Below are positions 28,580-36,880 of a DNA stretch of 64,000 bases, piece after piece. Made by a program: the position numbers and the translations under genes. The stretch lies in the NCBI RefSeq assembly GCF_022809115.1, contig NZ_JALGBH010000002.1, positions 871,543-935,542 of the forward strand, written 5' to 3'. How positions within the stretch are numbered: position 1 is the first letter of the stretch; the number at the start of each line of letters is the position of its first letter. The DNA is from Pedobacter montanisoli. GTDB taxonomy: Bacteria > Bacteroidota > Bacteroidia > Sphingobacteriales > Sphingobacteriaceae. A model generated the notes under the pieces. It was not told the origin of the DNA and did not search any database. It saw nothing but the letters and a program-made list of their open reading frames with translations.

Positions 28580-28864
28580 ATGCTTACGAGAGTTGTAAAA
28601 ATGCATTTTAATCAAATGTACATTGCCGATTTTAAACAGTCTTTTGTTTTATTAAAACCTCAAATTGAAGCCTTTAAGGGTTGTACAGAAGTAAATCTTT
28701 TTCAAGACAAGGCCAATCCAGCGATATTCTTTACCATCAGTAAATGGGAAAATGAAGAACACTTAGAAAACTATAGACATTCAGCATTGTTTAAAGAAAC
28801 ATGGGCGGTAGTAAAACCAAATTTTGTACAAAGAGCCGAAGCCTGGAGTTTATCTTTACTTTAG
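28580..28864 (+). CDS. Antibiotic-biosynthesis-monooxygenase (ABM) domain protein
   Basis: A 94-residue protein with one dimeric alpha/beta-barrel ABM domain. It carries VVKMHFNQMYIADFKQSF at the start, ISKWENEEHLENYRHS in the middle and a Trp-rich end. Such proteins may be heme-degrading or quinone monooxygenases, or have no catalytic role. No catalytic triad can be assigned. It overlaps an unlikely extended frame of the next gene and is probably co-transcribed with the SAM hydrolase. Confidence 0.82.
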   Translation: MLTRVVKMHFNQMYIADFKQSFVLLKPQIEAFKGCTEVNLFQDKANPAIFFTISKWENEEHLENYRHSALFKETWAVVKPNFVQRAEAWSLSLL

Positions 28865-28881
28865 TTTTAGAACTTAATGAA

Positions 28882-29421
28882 ATGAAAAGACCTATACTAT
28901 TCTTGCTTTTTTTTGTTTTCTCAGCTAAAATTGCTTTAGCGCAAGACACTTCTGCCTATAACATACAAAGAGCTAAAATCAACAGTATGTTAGCAGAACG
29001 AAGTGCAAAGTTTAGTCAATATGACGAAAGTTTAAAAGCCAGAACAGGTATATTTGGTTTGCAGACCAAACAGGATATCAGAAATTCAAACGAAATACTG
29101 AGAACTGTTGTGATGAACGATAACAATATTTTTCAGGAGCTGAAAGTATTGCTCGAATATAAAGATATACAGTTTAAGCAGGCACAAACAGATGCCGATT
29201 TCAATACACAGCGTATTATTAATTTTAAGACCACTATCCGCGATCTTCAATTAAAAAATGACGAGCTTTTAAACTATAACAATAAGATTAGTAAAAACTC
29301 CGACTATAAAACCTTAACAATTGTGCTAGCTGTAATTATCATTATTATCTTGCTCTTATTATTGCGAAAAGCTAAACTGAATGCCAAAAAATCTAATATC
29401 AGCAGTATACAAGTAAAATGA
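28882..29421 (+). CDS. Exported single-helix membrane protein with coiled coil
   Basis: The ATG at 28882 gives 179 residues with a signal peptide (MKRPILFLLFFVFSAKIALA). About 110 residues of charged, helical, coiled-coil-like sequence follow (FNTQRIINFKTTIRDLQLKND), then a long hydrophobic helix VLAVIIIIILLLLL and a basic tail. The mature part would be periplasmic and anchored at its C-terminus. The upstream in-frame extension to 28801 overlaps the ABM gene and is not needed. I do not recognise a family. Its stop overlaps the next small ORF as ATGA. Confidence 0.7.
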   Translation: MKRPILFLLFFVFSAKIALAQDTSAYNIQRAKINSMLAERSAKFSQYDESLKARTGIFGLQTKQDIRNSNEILRTVVMNDNNIFQELKVLLEYKDIQFKQAQTDADFNTQRIINFKTTIRDLQLKNDELLNYNNKISKNSDYKTLTIVLAVIIIIILLLLLRKAKLNAKKSNISSIQVK

Positions 29422-29582
29422 AAAAAATAGCCTTCGGTATGCTAAATCAATTGAACAAGCTGTTATTGCCCAGTTTATTCAAAAAAGATCCTAATCGGTT
29501 AAAAGGCTATGAAAAAGCTATTTTAGGTTTCAGGTACTGGGTACTTATCAATTACCTTAAGGCAAAAGAGATCAATGCCTAA
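29418..29582 (+). CDS. Small conserved-type basic protein (54 aa)
   Basis: An ATG that overlaps the stop of the upstream gene (ATGA) opens a 54-codon frame. It begins MKKIAFGMLNQLNKLLLPSL, then KKDPNRLKGYEKAILGFRYW and ends in LINYLKAKEINA. The plan (MKK... LNK.LLPS... K...A..G.RY.V) matches my memory of a short Bacteroidota family sometimes labelled SsrA-binding protein, a label I would not trust given the size. Its last 11 bases overlap the DUF1015 gene end to end. Its function is unknown. Confidence 0.6.
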   Translation: MKKIAFGMLNQLNKLLLPSLFKKDPNRLKGYEKAILGFRYWVLINYLKAKEINA

Positions 29583-30810
29583 AATAATTGGTCAACAATC
29601 CCACTAAGAATTTAGGCTCTATAAAAGTAGATTTAGGCGGCATAACCAGTCCTGCATCGGCAACATCAATAACCTGTTGCGCCGTTATAGGGGGTAAACT
29701 AAACAAAACGGCTTGTATGCCATTATCTACTTGTTTGATCAGGTGTTCAATATCTGCTCTACCACCTTCAAAAGTTAAGCGGGCATCAGTTCTTGGATCA
29801 TTAATCTTTAGTATAGGTGCAAGTATCAATTCCTGCAGAATGCTAACGTCTAATGAATTAACCGGATCATTAATGATAAATTCGGGCTTCACTTTTAATT
29901 TGTACCAGCCAGAAGGCAAATACATATTCATTTCATGCAATTGTTGAGGTTGGCTATAATTTCTCAGCTTTTCAATTGAAAAATGTTTAGTTATTTGATG
30001 GATGAACTCTTTTTCTGTTAAATCTGCCAAATCTCTTACCAAGCGATAAAAAGGTAGTATTTTTACTTCTTCCGTATCCATATAAACGGTAGAGAAATAG
30101 TTGTAATCAGCCGTTTTACTTTCACCATTGATTATGCGCTTCTGTCTGCACATTTTAGCCATTGATGCTGCTCTATGGTGTCCATCTGCAATATAAACCT
30201 GGTCTATGTCTGCAAAAGTTTTAATAAACAATGCTACATCTGCATTGTCTGTTACTACCCATATTTTATGAATAGAAAGATCATTAAAAGTAAAATCGAT
30301 ATCAGGAGATTTCAATAAGTAATTGTTGATCAGATTATTGATAACCTGATTTTTAGGATAGGTGATCAGAACCGGGTTTGCATCTAAATTACTTTGTTGT
30401 ATGTATTCTGCTAAAGCTTTTTCCCTACGCTCAACGGTATTTTCATGCTTTTTGATATTTCCCTTAAAATATTCTTCAATATCGGTTAATGTCCATATAC
30501 CTGTTTGTTTAATCCCGTTATGTTCTACCTGATAAATATAAATGGCCGGTTTTTCTTCAAATATTAATGTGCCATTATCAATAAACTGTTCTAAGTTTTC
30601 AGTAATCTTTTTATAAACCAGTTCTGTTCTCGATCCCCGTAAATAAAGATGGTCTAATTCGGGACTAATAAGGTGCAAAAAGTTATGCTCGTTTTCAGAC
30701 AAAATAAGCTTTGCCTGTCCTGTGCTGTAATCATCCAGCGGACGGGTAACTACTCTTGTTAAAAGAGTTTGTGATGGTTTTAAAGCCTTAAAAGCTTTGA
30801 TTACCGGCAT
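29572..30810 (-). CDS. DUF1015 family protein
   Basis: A 412-residue member of DUF1015. Landmarks are IKAFKALKPS and RVVTRPLDDYSTGQAK at the start, YIYQVEHNGIKQTGIW, and the central YIADGHHRAASMAK with its conserved histidines, which resembles a ParB/Srx-like nucleotide site. The biochemical role is not established. It lies just downstream of serC-serA, separated by a terminator. I recall DUF1015 genes beside serine-synthesis genes elsewhere, which hints at a link with serine metabolism. Confidence 0.85.
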   Translation of the reverse strand: MPVIKAFKALKPSQTLLTRVVTRPLDDYSTGQAKLILSENEHNFLHLISPELDHLYLRGSRTELVYKKITENLEQFIDNGTLIFEEKPAIYIYQVEHNGIKQTGIWTLTDIEEYFKGNIKKHENTVERREKALAEYIQQSNLDANPVLITYPKNQVINNLINNYLLKSPDIDFTFNDLSIHKIWVVTDNADVALFIKTFADIDQVYIADGHHRAASMAKMCRQKRIINGESKTADYNYFSTVYMDTEEVKILPFYRLVRDLADLTEKEFIHQITKHFSIEKLRNYSQPQQLHEMNMYLPSGWYKLKVKPEFIINDPVNSLDVSILQELILAPILKINDPRTDARLTFEGGRADIEHLIKQVDNGIQAVLFSLPPITAQQVIDVADAGLVMPPKSTFIEPKFLVGLLTNYFRH

Positions 30811-30873
30811 TTTTTATATTGGTTAGATTTTTCTAAGATAATATCCTTTATGCTTGCTTGCAATATATTCTTA

Positions 30874-30908
30874 TAAAAAAACCTCCGGTATGTTCCGAAG
30901 GTTTTTAA
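30874..30908 (-). terminator. Terminator after serA
   Basis: AAAACCT and AGGTTTT arms, with an inner CGG/CCG pair, enclose a 6-base loop (about 30878-30906). The minus strand ends in seven T residues after serA. Confidence 0.8.
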
Positions 30909-30926
30909 AAATCATCTATTTAAATC

Positions 30927-31877
30927 TTATCCTTTAAAATGATTAATGATCAGATTTGCCAGCTCTTCACCAATGCGCTCTTGTGCCTCGTTGGTAGAAG
31001 CACCTATATGCGGTGTTAAAGAGATTTTAGGATGGCTTAAAATAGCTTTATCAGGTGTAGGTTCATTTTCAAATACATCCAAACCAGCAAAGGCTACTTT
31101 TCCGCTATCCAATGCTTCGATTAAAGCTTTTTCGTCAACAGTACCGCCACGAGAACAGTTTACAATGCCTACCCCTTTTTTCATTTGGTTAAAAGCATCT
31201 CTATCTAATATTGGCTTATCTGCAAATGGAGTATGCAACGAAATAAAATCGCTGTTTTTGATCACTTCTTCAAGCGATACGGTTTGTACCGGAATATCAA
31301 CCTTGATGCCCTGAGTTAAATTCAACGTAATTTTTCCATTAAACGGGTATAGATCATAAGCCAAAACATTCATTCCCAAGCCTAAAGCTATGGTAGCTGT
31401 TTCACGCCCTATACGACCAAAACCGATAATACCTAAAGTTTTACCTCTCAGCTCAGTGCCTTTGGCATAAGCTTTTTTCAGCGCATTAAAATTTGTATCA
31501 CCTTCAACCGGCATTTTGCGGTTAGAATCCTGTAAAAAGCGAACTCCGGTAAACAAATGAGAAAATACCAGTTCTGCTACAGAAAGAGAGGAGGCTGCAG
31601 GTGTGTTTACCACCGCAATACCTTTACTACGTGCATATTCTACATCGATATTATCCATACCTACACCGCCCCTGCCTATTAGTTTGATATTAGGACAGGC
31701 ATCAATCAGTTCTTTTCTGATCTTTGTAGCACTGCGTACAGTTATACCATCATAATTTTTTAAAGCTTCAGCAAGCTGATCCTGAGCAATAGTTTCGGTA
31801 TCTACCGTAAATCCGGCTTGTTCTAAAAGTTGTTTCCCAATTGGGTCAATGCCATCATTGGCGAGTATCCTGATCAT
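30927..31877 (-). CDS. serA: D-3-phosphoglycerate dehydrogenase (short form)
   Basis: A 316-residue NAD-dependent 2-hydroxyacid dehydrogenase that starts serine synthesis. The nucleotide fold shows LGIIGFGRIGRETA, the substrate side has RSATKIRKELID, and the catalytic region has NCSRGGTVDE and LTPHIGAST with the active His. There is no C-terminal ACT domain, so the classical serine feedback site is absent. The gene starts 3 bases after the serC stop. Confidence 0.92.
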   Translation of the reverse strand: MIRILANDGIDPIGKQLLEQAGFTVDTETIAQDQLAEALKNYDGITVRSATKIRKELIDACPNIKLIGRGGVGMDNIDVEYARSKGIAVVNTPAASSLSVAELVFSHLFTGVRFLQDSNRKMPVEGDTNFNALKKAYAKGTELRGKTLGIIGFGRIGRETATIALGLGMNVLAYDLYPFNGKITLNLTQGIKVDIPVQTVSLEEVIKNSDFISLHTPFADKPILDRDAFNQMKKGVGIVNCSRGGTVDEKALIEALDSGKVAFAGLDVFENEPTPDKAILSHPKISLTPHIGASTNEAQERIGEELANLIINHFKG

Positions 31878-31880
31878 AAA

Positions 31881-32945
31881 TTATTTATATTTTTCTTCGA
31901 AACTTTGCATTAATTCAACTAAAGCATGTACGCTTGTAATTGGCAGGGCATTGTACATAGAAGCTCTGAAACCGCCTACGCTTCTGTGTCCTTTTAATCC
32001 TTCAAATCCATTTTCATCTGCATATTTTAAAAACGGTTTTTCCAAATCAGGATTTTCCATTACAAAACAAACATTCATTCTAGAGCGGTCTTCTACAGCG
32101 CAGGTTCCTTTAAAAAGAGAATTTCTGTCTATTTCTGTATAAAGCGCTCTGGCTTTGGCTATGTTGTCTTTTTCCATCTCTGCTACCCCACCTTTAGATT
32201 TTAACCATCTAAGGTTTAGCATGGCAGTATAAATAGAAAATACCGGCGGAGTATTGTACATAGAACCTCCTTCAATATGTAATCTGTAATCTAACATAGA
32301 AGGAATAGACCTGCCTGTTTTACCTAAAATTTCGTCTTTTACAATAACGATGGTCAATCCTGCAGGACCAATGTTTTTCTGGGCTCCTGCATAAATTAAA
32401 TCGTATTTTGAAACATCTATTGTACGGCTCATGATATCTGACGACATATCGCAAACCACAGGAACATTCACAGCTGGTAAATCAAATAATTCTGTTCCAT
32501 AAATGGTATTATTTGATGTATAATGGAAATAAGCACTATCGGCAGGAACTTCAAAGTTTTTTGGAATAAAAGAATAGTTAGAATCTTTTGATGAGGCCAC
32601 TACATTGGCCGTACCAAAATTTTTCACTTCCTTAATTGCTTTATTTGCCCAAACCCCTGTATCTAGATAAGCAGCACTTTTACCTTCCGGCAATAAATTC
32701 ATCGGAACCATAGCAAATTGCATACTTGCACCACCTTGTAGTAATAAAACCGAATATCCTGAAGGAACATTCAATAATTCTTTAACCAAGGATACCGTTT
32801 CACTTACTACGGCCTCAAACTCAGGCGTACGATGGGAAATTTCCAGAATAGATAAACCATCTTTAAAATCTAAAACTGCCTGCGAAGCTTGTTTAAATAC
32901 TTCTTGTGGTAAAATACATGGACCAGCACCAAAATTATGTCTCAT
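31881..32945 (-). CDS. serC: Phosphoserine aminotransferase
   Basis: A 354-residue class V aminotransferase that turns 3-phosphohydroxypyruvate into phosphoserine. The start [13 protein letters not shown] is the family hallmark, and [12 protein letters not shown] and the PLP-lysine region [12 protein letters not shown] follow. It is translated just before serA. The phosphatase serB is not in the window. Confidence 0.95.
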   Translation of the reverse strand: MRHNFGAGPCILPQEVFKQASQAVLDFKDGLSILEISHRTPEFEAVVSETVSLVKELLNVPSGYSVLLLQGGASMQFAMVPMNLLPEGKSAAYLDTGVWANKAIKEVKNFGTANVVASSKDSNYSFIPKNFEVPADSAYFHYTSNNTIYGTELFDLPAVNVPVVCDMSSDIMSRTIDVSKYDLIYAGAQKNIGPAGLTIVIVKDEILGKTGRSIPSMLDYRLHIEGGSMYNTPPVFSIYTAMLNLRWLKSKGGVAEMEKDNIAKARALYTEIDRNSLFKGTCAVEDRSRMNVCFVMENPDLEKPFLKYADENGFEGLKGHRSVGGFRASMYNALPITSVHALVELMQSFEEKYK

Positions 32946-32993
32946 TTTTATTGAATTTTTATGCTGTAAATGTAAGTTTTTTGTATCTAAATC

Positions 32994-35426
32994 CTATTGA
33001 TTTTTAAACTTTAAAATCAATTTTAAGTTAAGTTGACGACCGGTTAAATAATTAGGAATAGCAAATTGATTGTTGTCTACATCCTTAAGCCACAAATAAG
33101 ACACAGTATTATTGATATTGAGCAGGTTAAATACTTCTGCGTACAGGGTAAATGAACTAAAATATCTATCTAATGCTTTAGGTTTGTGAGTAGCATTTTT
33201 ATCTAAAAAGTCTTTAGAAAAACCGATATCTACCCTTCTATATGCAGGGATATAATAATTGTCTGAGTAGGCTTTGTCCTGAGGTGAACCTATAGGTAAA
33301 CGCGAACCGTACAGAGCATTAATATGGACCTTATAAGTAGGGCTTCGTAACAGGCGATCCTGAAAAAACACCGAGAAATTTACCCTTTGATCTGTAGGAC
33401 GTTTTAAATAACCCGGATATACCGTAATCATTTGTCCATTTGCATCTTTCCTTTCATATGAATCTCCAATAATATCCTGATCAGCTTTCATGAGCGACAG
33501 GCGGAAATAAGACACCAAATCTTTTACAAATTCACCTCCCACACTAAAATCTACACCATATGTACGGCCTTTAGCTACATCATAAGGCAAATATTTAATA
33601 CGGATATTATCTATGGCATAAGGTATCATGCGGTCTGCATATTTATAATAAGCCTCTGATGTTAAAGTTAGTTTTGTACCCAGACCATAAAAGCCATAGT
33701 CATATGCTACGGAGAAATTATAAGACCGTTGTGCTTTTTGTTTTAAATTGAGTTCGCCATCCAGAGTTCTGATACTTCTGTAACTCGGTACCTGCTGATA
33801 AATACCTGCCGTAAAACGCCAGAATTTATTTTCTGCAGGTTTATGACCTATTAATAACCTCGGACTGAATAAGAGTTCGCCGCTTAAAGAATTGTAATTT
33901 AAGCGTGTACCCAATTGCACATCTGTTTTATCATTTAATTCGTAAATATCTTGTATATAGCCATTAAAAGTGTGTGTTGTAAGTTTATTTTCGGTAAAAA
34001 CCGTGTTGGGAACATACAGTTTGTTGCCGTTGTTTGGTAAAATGTAACCTGCTGAATCTATATAATGATACTCGTTCAGATCATCTTTATACGTACCTTG
34101 TTCAAATCGTGCACCAACAGATAAGTCATGTTTCTTAAATTGTTTCTCAAATTTTAATTCAGTACTTGCTAAACGTGAATTAAGACTGTTACGGGCGTAA
34201 TTGTAATATCCCCCTATTCCCCTGTTTACCTTAACGGTACCAAAATCGCTGCTCAAATTGTTATCAATTTCATCAAAAATATAAGCACCGTCTATGTCAA
34301 ATCGTTCTCTTTCTATGGTTTCGAAATAACTGTTGATCCATTTTAAGCTGGCGTTTTTATTTATTGCATAAACAGCTGTAACAGCACCACCAAATAGGTT
34401 ATAATTGTCTATTTCCTGGCCTTCATAATCAATTTTAAGCCTTAATGGAGTTTCTAATGTACCAAATACGGTTTCTCTGCTCTGTGGCACCAGTTTAAAT
34501 CTGCCTGAATTGAAATTGAGCAGTGTGTTGATGCTTAGTTTTGAAGAAATATTTTGCTGCCATAATAACTGAGCATCATGGAATTCAGGTCTATAACTTC
34601 CCTTTTCATCCTGTGTATTTAATATGTTGCTGTTATCTTTAAAACGATAACCGAATAATAAGAAACCCTTCTGATAAGAACGTTTAAGCGTAGCCGATGC
34701 GCCCAATAAACCTGCTGTAATGATCACCTGATTGCTATCGGGTTTATCATAATGAATATCTAAAACCGATGAAAGCTTATCTCCGTATTTAGCACTGAAA
34801 CCACCTGCAGAAAAATGTGCCCGGCTTACAAAATCTGGATTAATGAGAGATAAACCTTCTTGCTGTCCGTTCCTTACCAATACGGGACGATTAATTTCTA
34901 TATCATTAATGTAGATGAGGTTCTCGTCAAAATTTCCTCCTCGTACACTATATTGCGAGCTCAGTTCATTATTGGTAGATACGCCTGGTAAAGTTTTAAG
35001 AATAGCCTCGAAATTGCCACTAACAGAAGGTAAAGATGGAATTTCATTAACCGAAACAGCAGTACTGTTAGATAGCCTATTTTGCTTATTCTGTATTTTT
35101 ACTTCATCTAATTCCTTTACATCAGGTTTTAATACTACATCTCGTTTAATTAAAGCTCCTTTATGCTCAACAAACTTGATCTGCTCTGTTTTATACCCTG
35201 TAATGCTATACTTTAAGGTAAATGACGACAAACGGGAAGAAATTTCATATTTGCCATTTGCATCTGTAAAAGTTTTGCCTGCAAGACCTACCAAGCTTAC
35301 CGATACCTTTTCTAAAGGCTTATGTTGCTCATCATAAACCACGCCGCTGACCTTTATTAAGTTTTGCGCATTTACATGTAACGTAAACGCTGTAAATAGG
35401 GTAAGTATCAGTAGCCTGCTAAGCAT
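32994..35426 (-). CDS. TonB-dependent receptor with carboxypeptidase-regulatory-like domain
   Basis: An 810-residue outer-membrane receptor with a signal peptide ending near HVNAQ. A beta-sandwich domain (VSGVVYDEQHKPLEKV, ~25-105) is followed by a plug domain (NFEAILKTLPGVSTNNELS, SVRGGNFDENLIYIND, ~125-230) and a 22-strand-type barrel ending in NLKLILKFKNQ. Most relatives import siderophores, B12 or glycans, or have no known ligand. No SusD partner is present, so it is not a typical polysaccharide locus. It lies between rpe and serC in one minus-strand run. Confidence 0.9.
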   Translation of the reverse strand: MLSRLLILTLFTAFTLHVNAQNLIKVSGVVYDEQHKPLEKVSVSLVGLAGKTFTDANGKYEISSRLSSFTLKYSITGYKTEQIKFVEHKGALIKRDVVLKPDVKELDEVKIQNKQNRLSNSTAVSVNEIPSLPSVSGNFEAILKTLPGVSTNNELSSQYSVRGGNFDENLIYINDIEINRPVLVRNGQQEGLSLINPDFVSRAHFSAGGFSAKYGDKLSSVLDIHYDKPDSNQVIITAGLLGASATLKRSYQKGFLLFGYRFKDNSNILNTQDEKGSYRPEFHDAQLLWQQNISSKLSINTLLNFNSGRFKLVPQSRETVFGTLETPLRLKIDYEGQEIDNYNLFGGAVTAVYAINKNASLKWINSYFETIERERFDIDGAYIFDEIDNNLSSDFGTVKVNRGIGGYYNYARNSLNSRLASTELKFEKQFKKHDLSVGARFEQGTYKDDLNEYHYIDSAGYILPNNGNKLYVPNTVFTENKLTTHTFNGYIQDIYELNDKTDVQLGTRLNYNSLSGELLFSPRLLIGHKPAENKFWRFTAGIYQQVPSYRSIRTLDGELNLKQKAQRSYNFSVAYDYGFYGLGTKLTLTSEAYYKYADRMIPYAIDNIRIKYLPYDVAKGRTYGVDFSVGGEFVKDLVSYFRLSLMKADQDIIGDSYERKDANGQMITVYPGYLKRPTDQRVNFSVFFQDRLLRSPTYKVHINALYGSRLPIGSPQDKAYSDNYYIPAYRRVDIGFSKDFLDKNATHKPKALDRYFSSFTLYAEVFNLLNINNTVSYLWLKDVDNNQFAIPNYLTGRQLNLKLILKFKNQ

Positions 35427-35431
35427 TCGTA

Positions 35432-36103
35432 TTAAGCAGATTGAGTATTTGTATCAACGTTTTTCAAATCCGCTATCATTTGCGAAGGATTTTCTGCTGC
35501 AAAGACTGCGTTTCCGGCTACAAAAGCATTTGCTCCTGCCTTGATCAAAGCTTCGATATTTTGCATACCTACACCTCCATCTACTTCTATGATTAAGTTT
35601 GGATTATCCAATAAAGCCATTTCCTTAAGTTCGGCCACTTTATTTAAAGTTTGAGGTATAAACTTTTGTCCGCCAAAACCCGGGTTAACCGACATAATTA
35701 ATACCAAATCTAATTCTGACAAAATATCTTTCAGTAAAAAAACTGGTGTATGTGGATTTAAAGCTACTCCGGCCTTACATCCTACCGATTTAATTAATTG
35801 TATCGAGCGGTGTAAATGTGTACAGGCCTCATAATGTACAGTAATAATATCAGCACCCGATTTGGCAAATTCAGGTATGTATCTATCCGGATCTACAATC
35901 ATTAAATGTACATCAAAAGGCTTTTTAGCATGTTTCTTAGCTGCACTGATTACCGGGAAACCAAAAGATATATTGGGTACGAATACACCGTCCATTACGT
36001 CTACATGGAACCAGTCTGCTTCAGAAGCATTGATCATTTCTACATCACGTTGTAAATTGGCAAAATCTGCCGAAAGTATAGATGGGGCAATTAGGTGTTT
36101 CAT
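35432..36103 (-). CDS. rpe: Ribulose-phosphate 3-epimerase
   Basis: A 223-residue TIM-barrel enzyme of the pentose phosphate pathway that swaps ribulose 5-phosphate and xylulose 5-phosphate. The signatures APSILSADFANL, FHVDVMDGVFVPNISFG and MSVNPGFGGQKFIP carry the metal and catalytic residues. It starts one base after the nucleotidyltransferase stop and ends five bases before the TonB receptor start. Confidence 0.96.
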   Translation of the reverse strand: MKHLIAPSILSADFANLQRDVEMINASEADWFHVDVMDGVFVPNISFGFPVISAAKKHAKKPFDVHLMIVDPDRYIPEFAKSGADIITVHYEACTHLHRSIQLIKSVGCKAGVALNPHTPVFLLKDILSELDLVLIMSVNPGFGGQKFIPQTLNKVAELKEMALLDNPNLIIEVDGGVGMQNIEALIKAGANAFVAGNAVFAAENPSQMIADLKNVDTNTQSA

Positions 36104-36104
36104 T

Positions 36105-36590
36105 TTATCTTGTATTCGTATCTCTTAATTTTTTAATGTTTTCTAATTCAATCACATCAATTTGATCTTTTGGCCTGTTTGATGCTTTTTTTGCTTCGAT
36201 AAGCTGATTAATATGAAGAAAAGGTACTTCTACATCATAAATGGAAGCTATTGAGGCCATTTGTAGAGAATTTTCAAATCCATATTCTTCAAGCCCCTTT
36301 ACAGATGTCATCATATCTAACCTCATACCACTTGTTAGATTAAAATCTGTCCATCCCGGCACAAAAGTCATACTTTCTATAGAAGGAAAATCCCCTACTG
36401 CACATTCTTTAAGAGCTTTTCTTAAATTTTTACGATTATCTGGACTATCTTCTATCCACATATCTATATCTGCCGTTGTACGTAAGAAACCATGTAGATT
36501 AGTTGCTACTCCACCTACCATAATAAATCTTACGTTATTTTTATTAAACGACCGCCAGATAGTTAAGATCTCATCATCAAAAACATCCAT
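36105..36590 (-). CDS. Nucleotidyltransferase-fold protein
   Basis: A 161-residue protein of the polymerase-beta-like nucleotidyltransferase superfamily. It shows the Gly-Gly motif MVGGVATNLHGF and the metal pair in TADIDMWIE. The third carboxylate probably lies in MRLDMMT. The late helix HINQLIEAKKASNRPKDQ has the Lys and Asp pattern seen in AbiEii and MNT-like proteins. Such proteins modify tRNA or proteins, or act as toxin or antitoxin. A small gene overlaps its start as TAATG, so the two are a translationally coupled pair. No HEPN domain is visible. Confidence 0.8.
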   Translation of the reverse strand: MDVFDDEILTIWRSFNKNNVRFIMVGGVATNLHGFLRTTADIDMWIEDSPDNRKNLRKALKECAVGDFPSIESMTFVPGWTDFNLTSGMRLDMMTSVKGLEEYGFENSLQMASIASIYDVEVPFLHINQLIEAKKASNRPKDQIDVIELENIKKLRDTNTR

Positions 36591-36769
36591 TATGATTTGT
36601 TTTTATGAACAATCTTTGCAGACTTTAACATTAAGCCCATTTTCATTAGTTTGGTCATCATATGAAAACGTTCAGTATAGGTACTGTTTAAGGCATTGAG
36701 CCTTAAATCTTCTTCTGCCTTGCCATAATCAGGCATGGGTTCTTCTACCTTGCTCTTCTTGGTTTTCAT
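36590..36769 (-). CDS. Small protein coupled to the nucleotidyltransferase (59 aa)
   Basis: Starting at the ATG at 36767-36769, this encodes 59 residues: a basic, charged N-terminus (MKTKKSKVEEPMPDYGKAEE) and a helical C-terminal part rich in Met and Lys (MMTKLMKMGLMLKSAK). The stop shares its last A with the next start codon. A longer frame to 36799 exists, but a near-consensus -7 box (TAACTTGC) overlaps it. I do not recognise the family. Given its partner, an accessory or antitoxin role is possible but unproven. Confidence 0.6.
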   Translation of the reverse strand: MKTKKSKVEEPMPDYGKAEEDLRLNALNSTYTERFHMMTKLMKMGLMLKSAKIVHKNKS

Positions 36770-36823
36770 AATGCAAGTTACGAAATCATTTAGCAACATA
36801 GAAAATTTGTAAGTAGCAGATAC

Positions 36824-36862
36824 AAAAAATCCCGGATTTATAGTTAAACCCGGGATTTTATT
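36824..36862 (-). terminator. Terminator after pnp
   Basis: AAAATCCCGG (36826-36835) pairs with CCGGGATTTT (36850-36859). The minus strand ends in T residues just after the pnp stop. Confidence 0.87.
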
Positions 36863-36880
36863 AAGATTAGAAATATCTAA

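Noticed and set aside
36105..36769. Confident toxin-antitoxin call for the nucleotidyltransferase pair
   Set aside because: No HEPN domain or known antitoxin family is visible; coupling alone is not enough.
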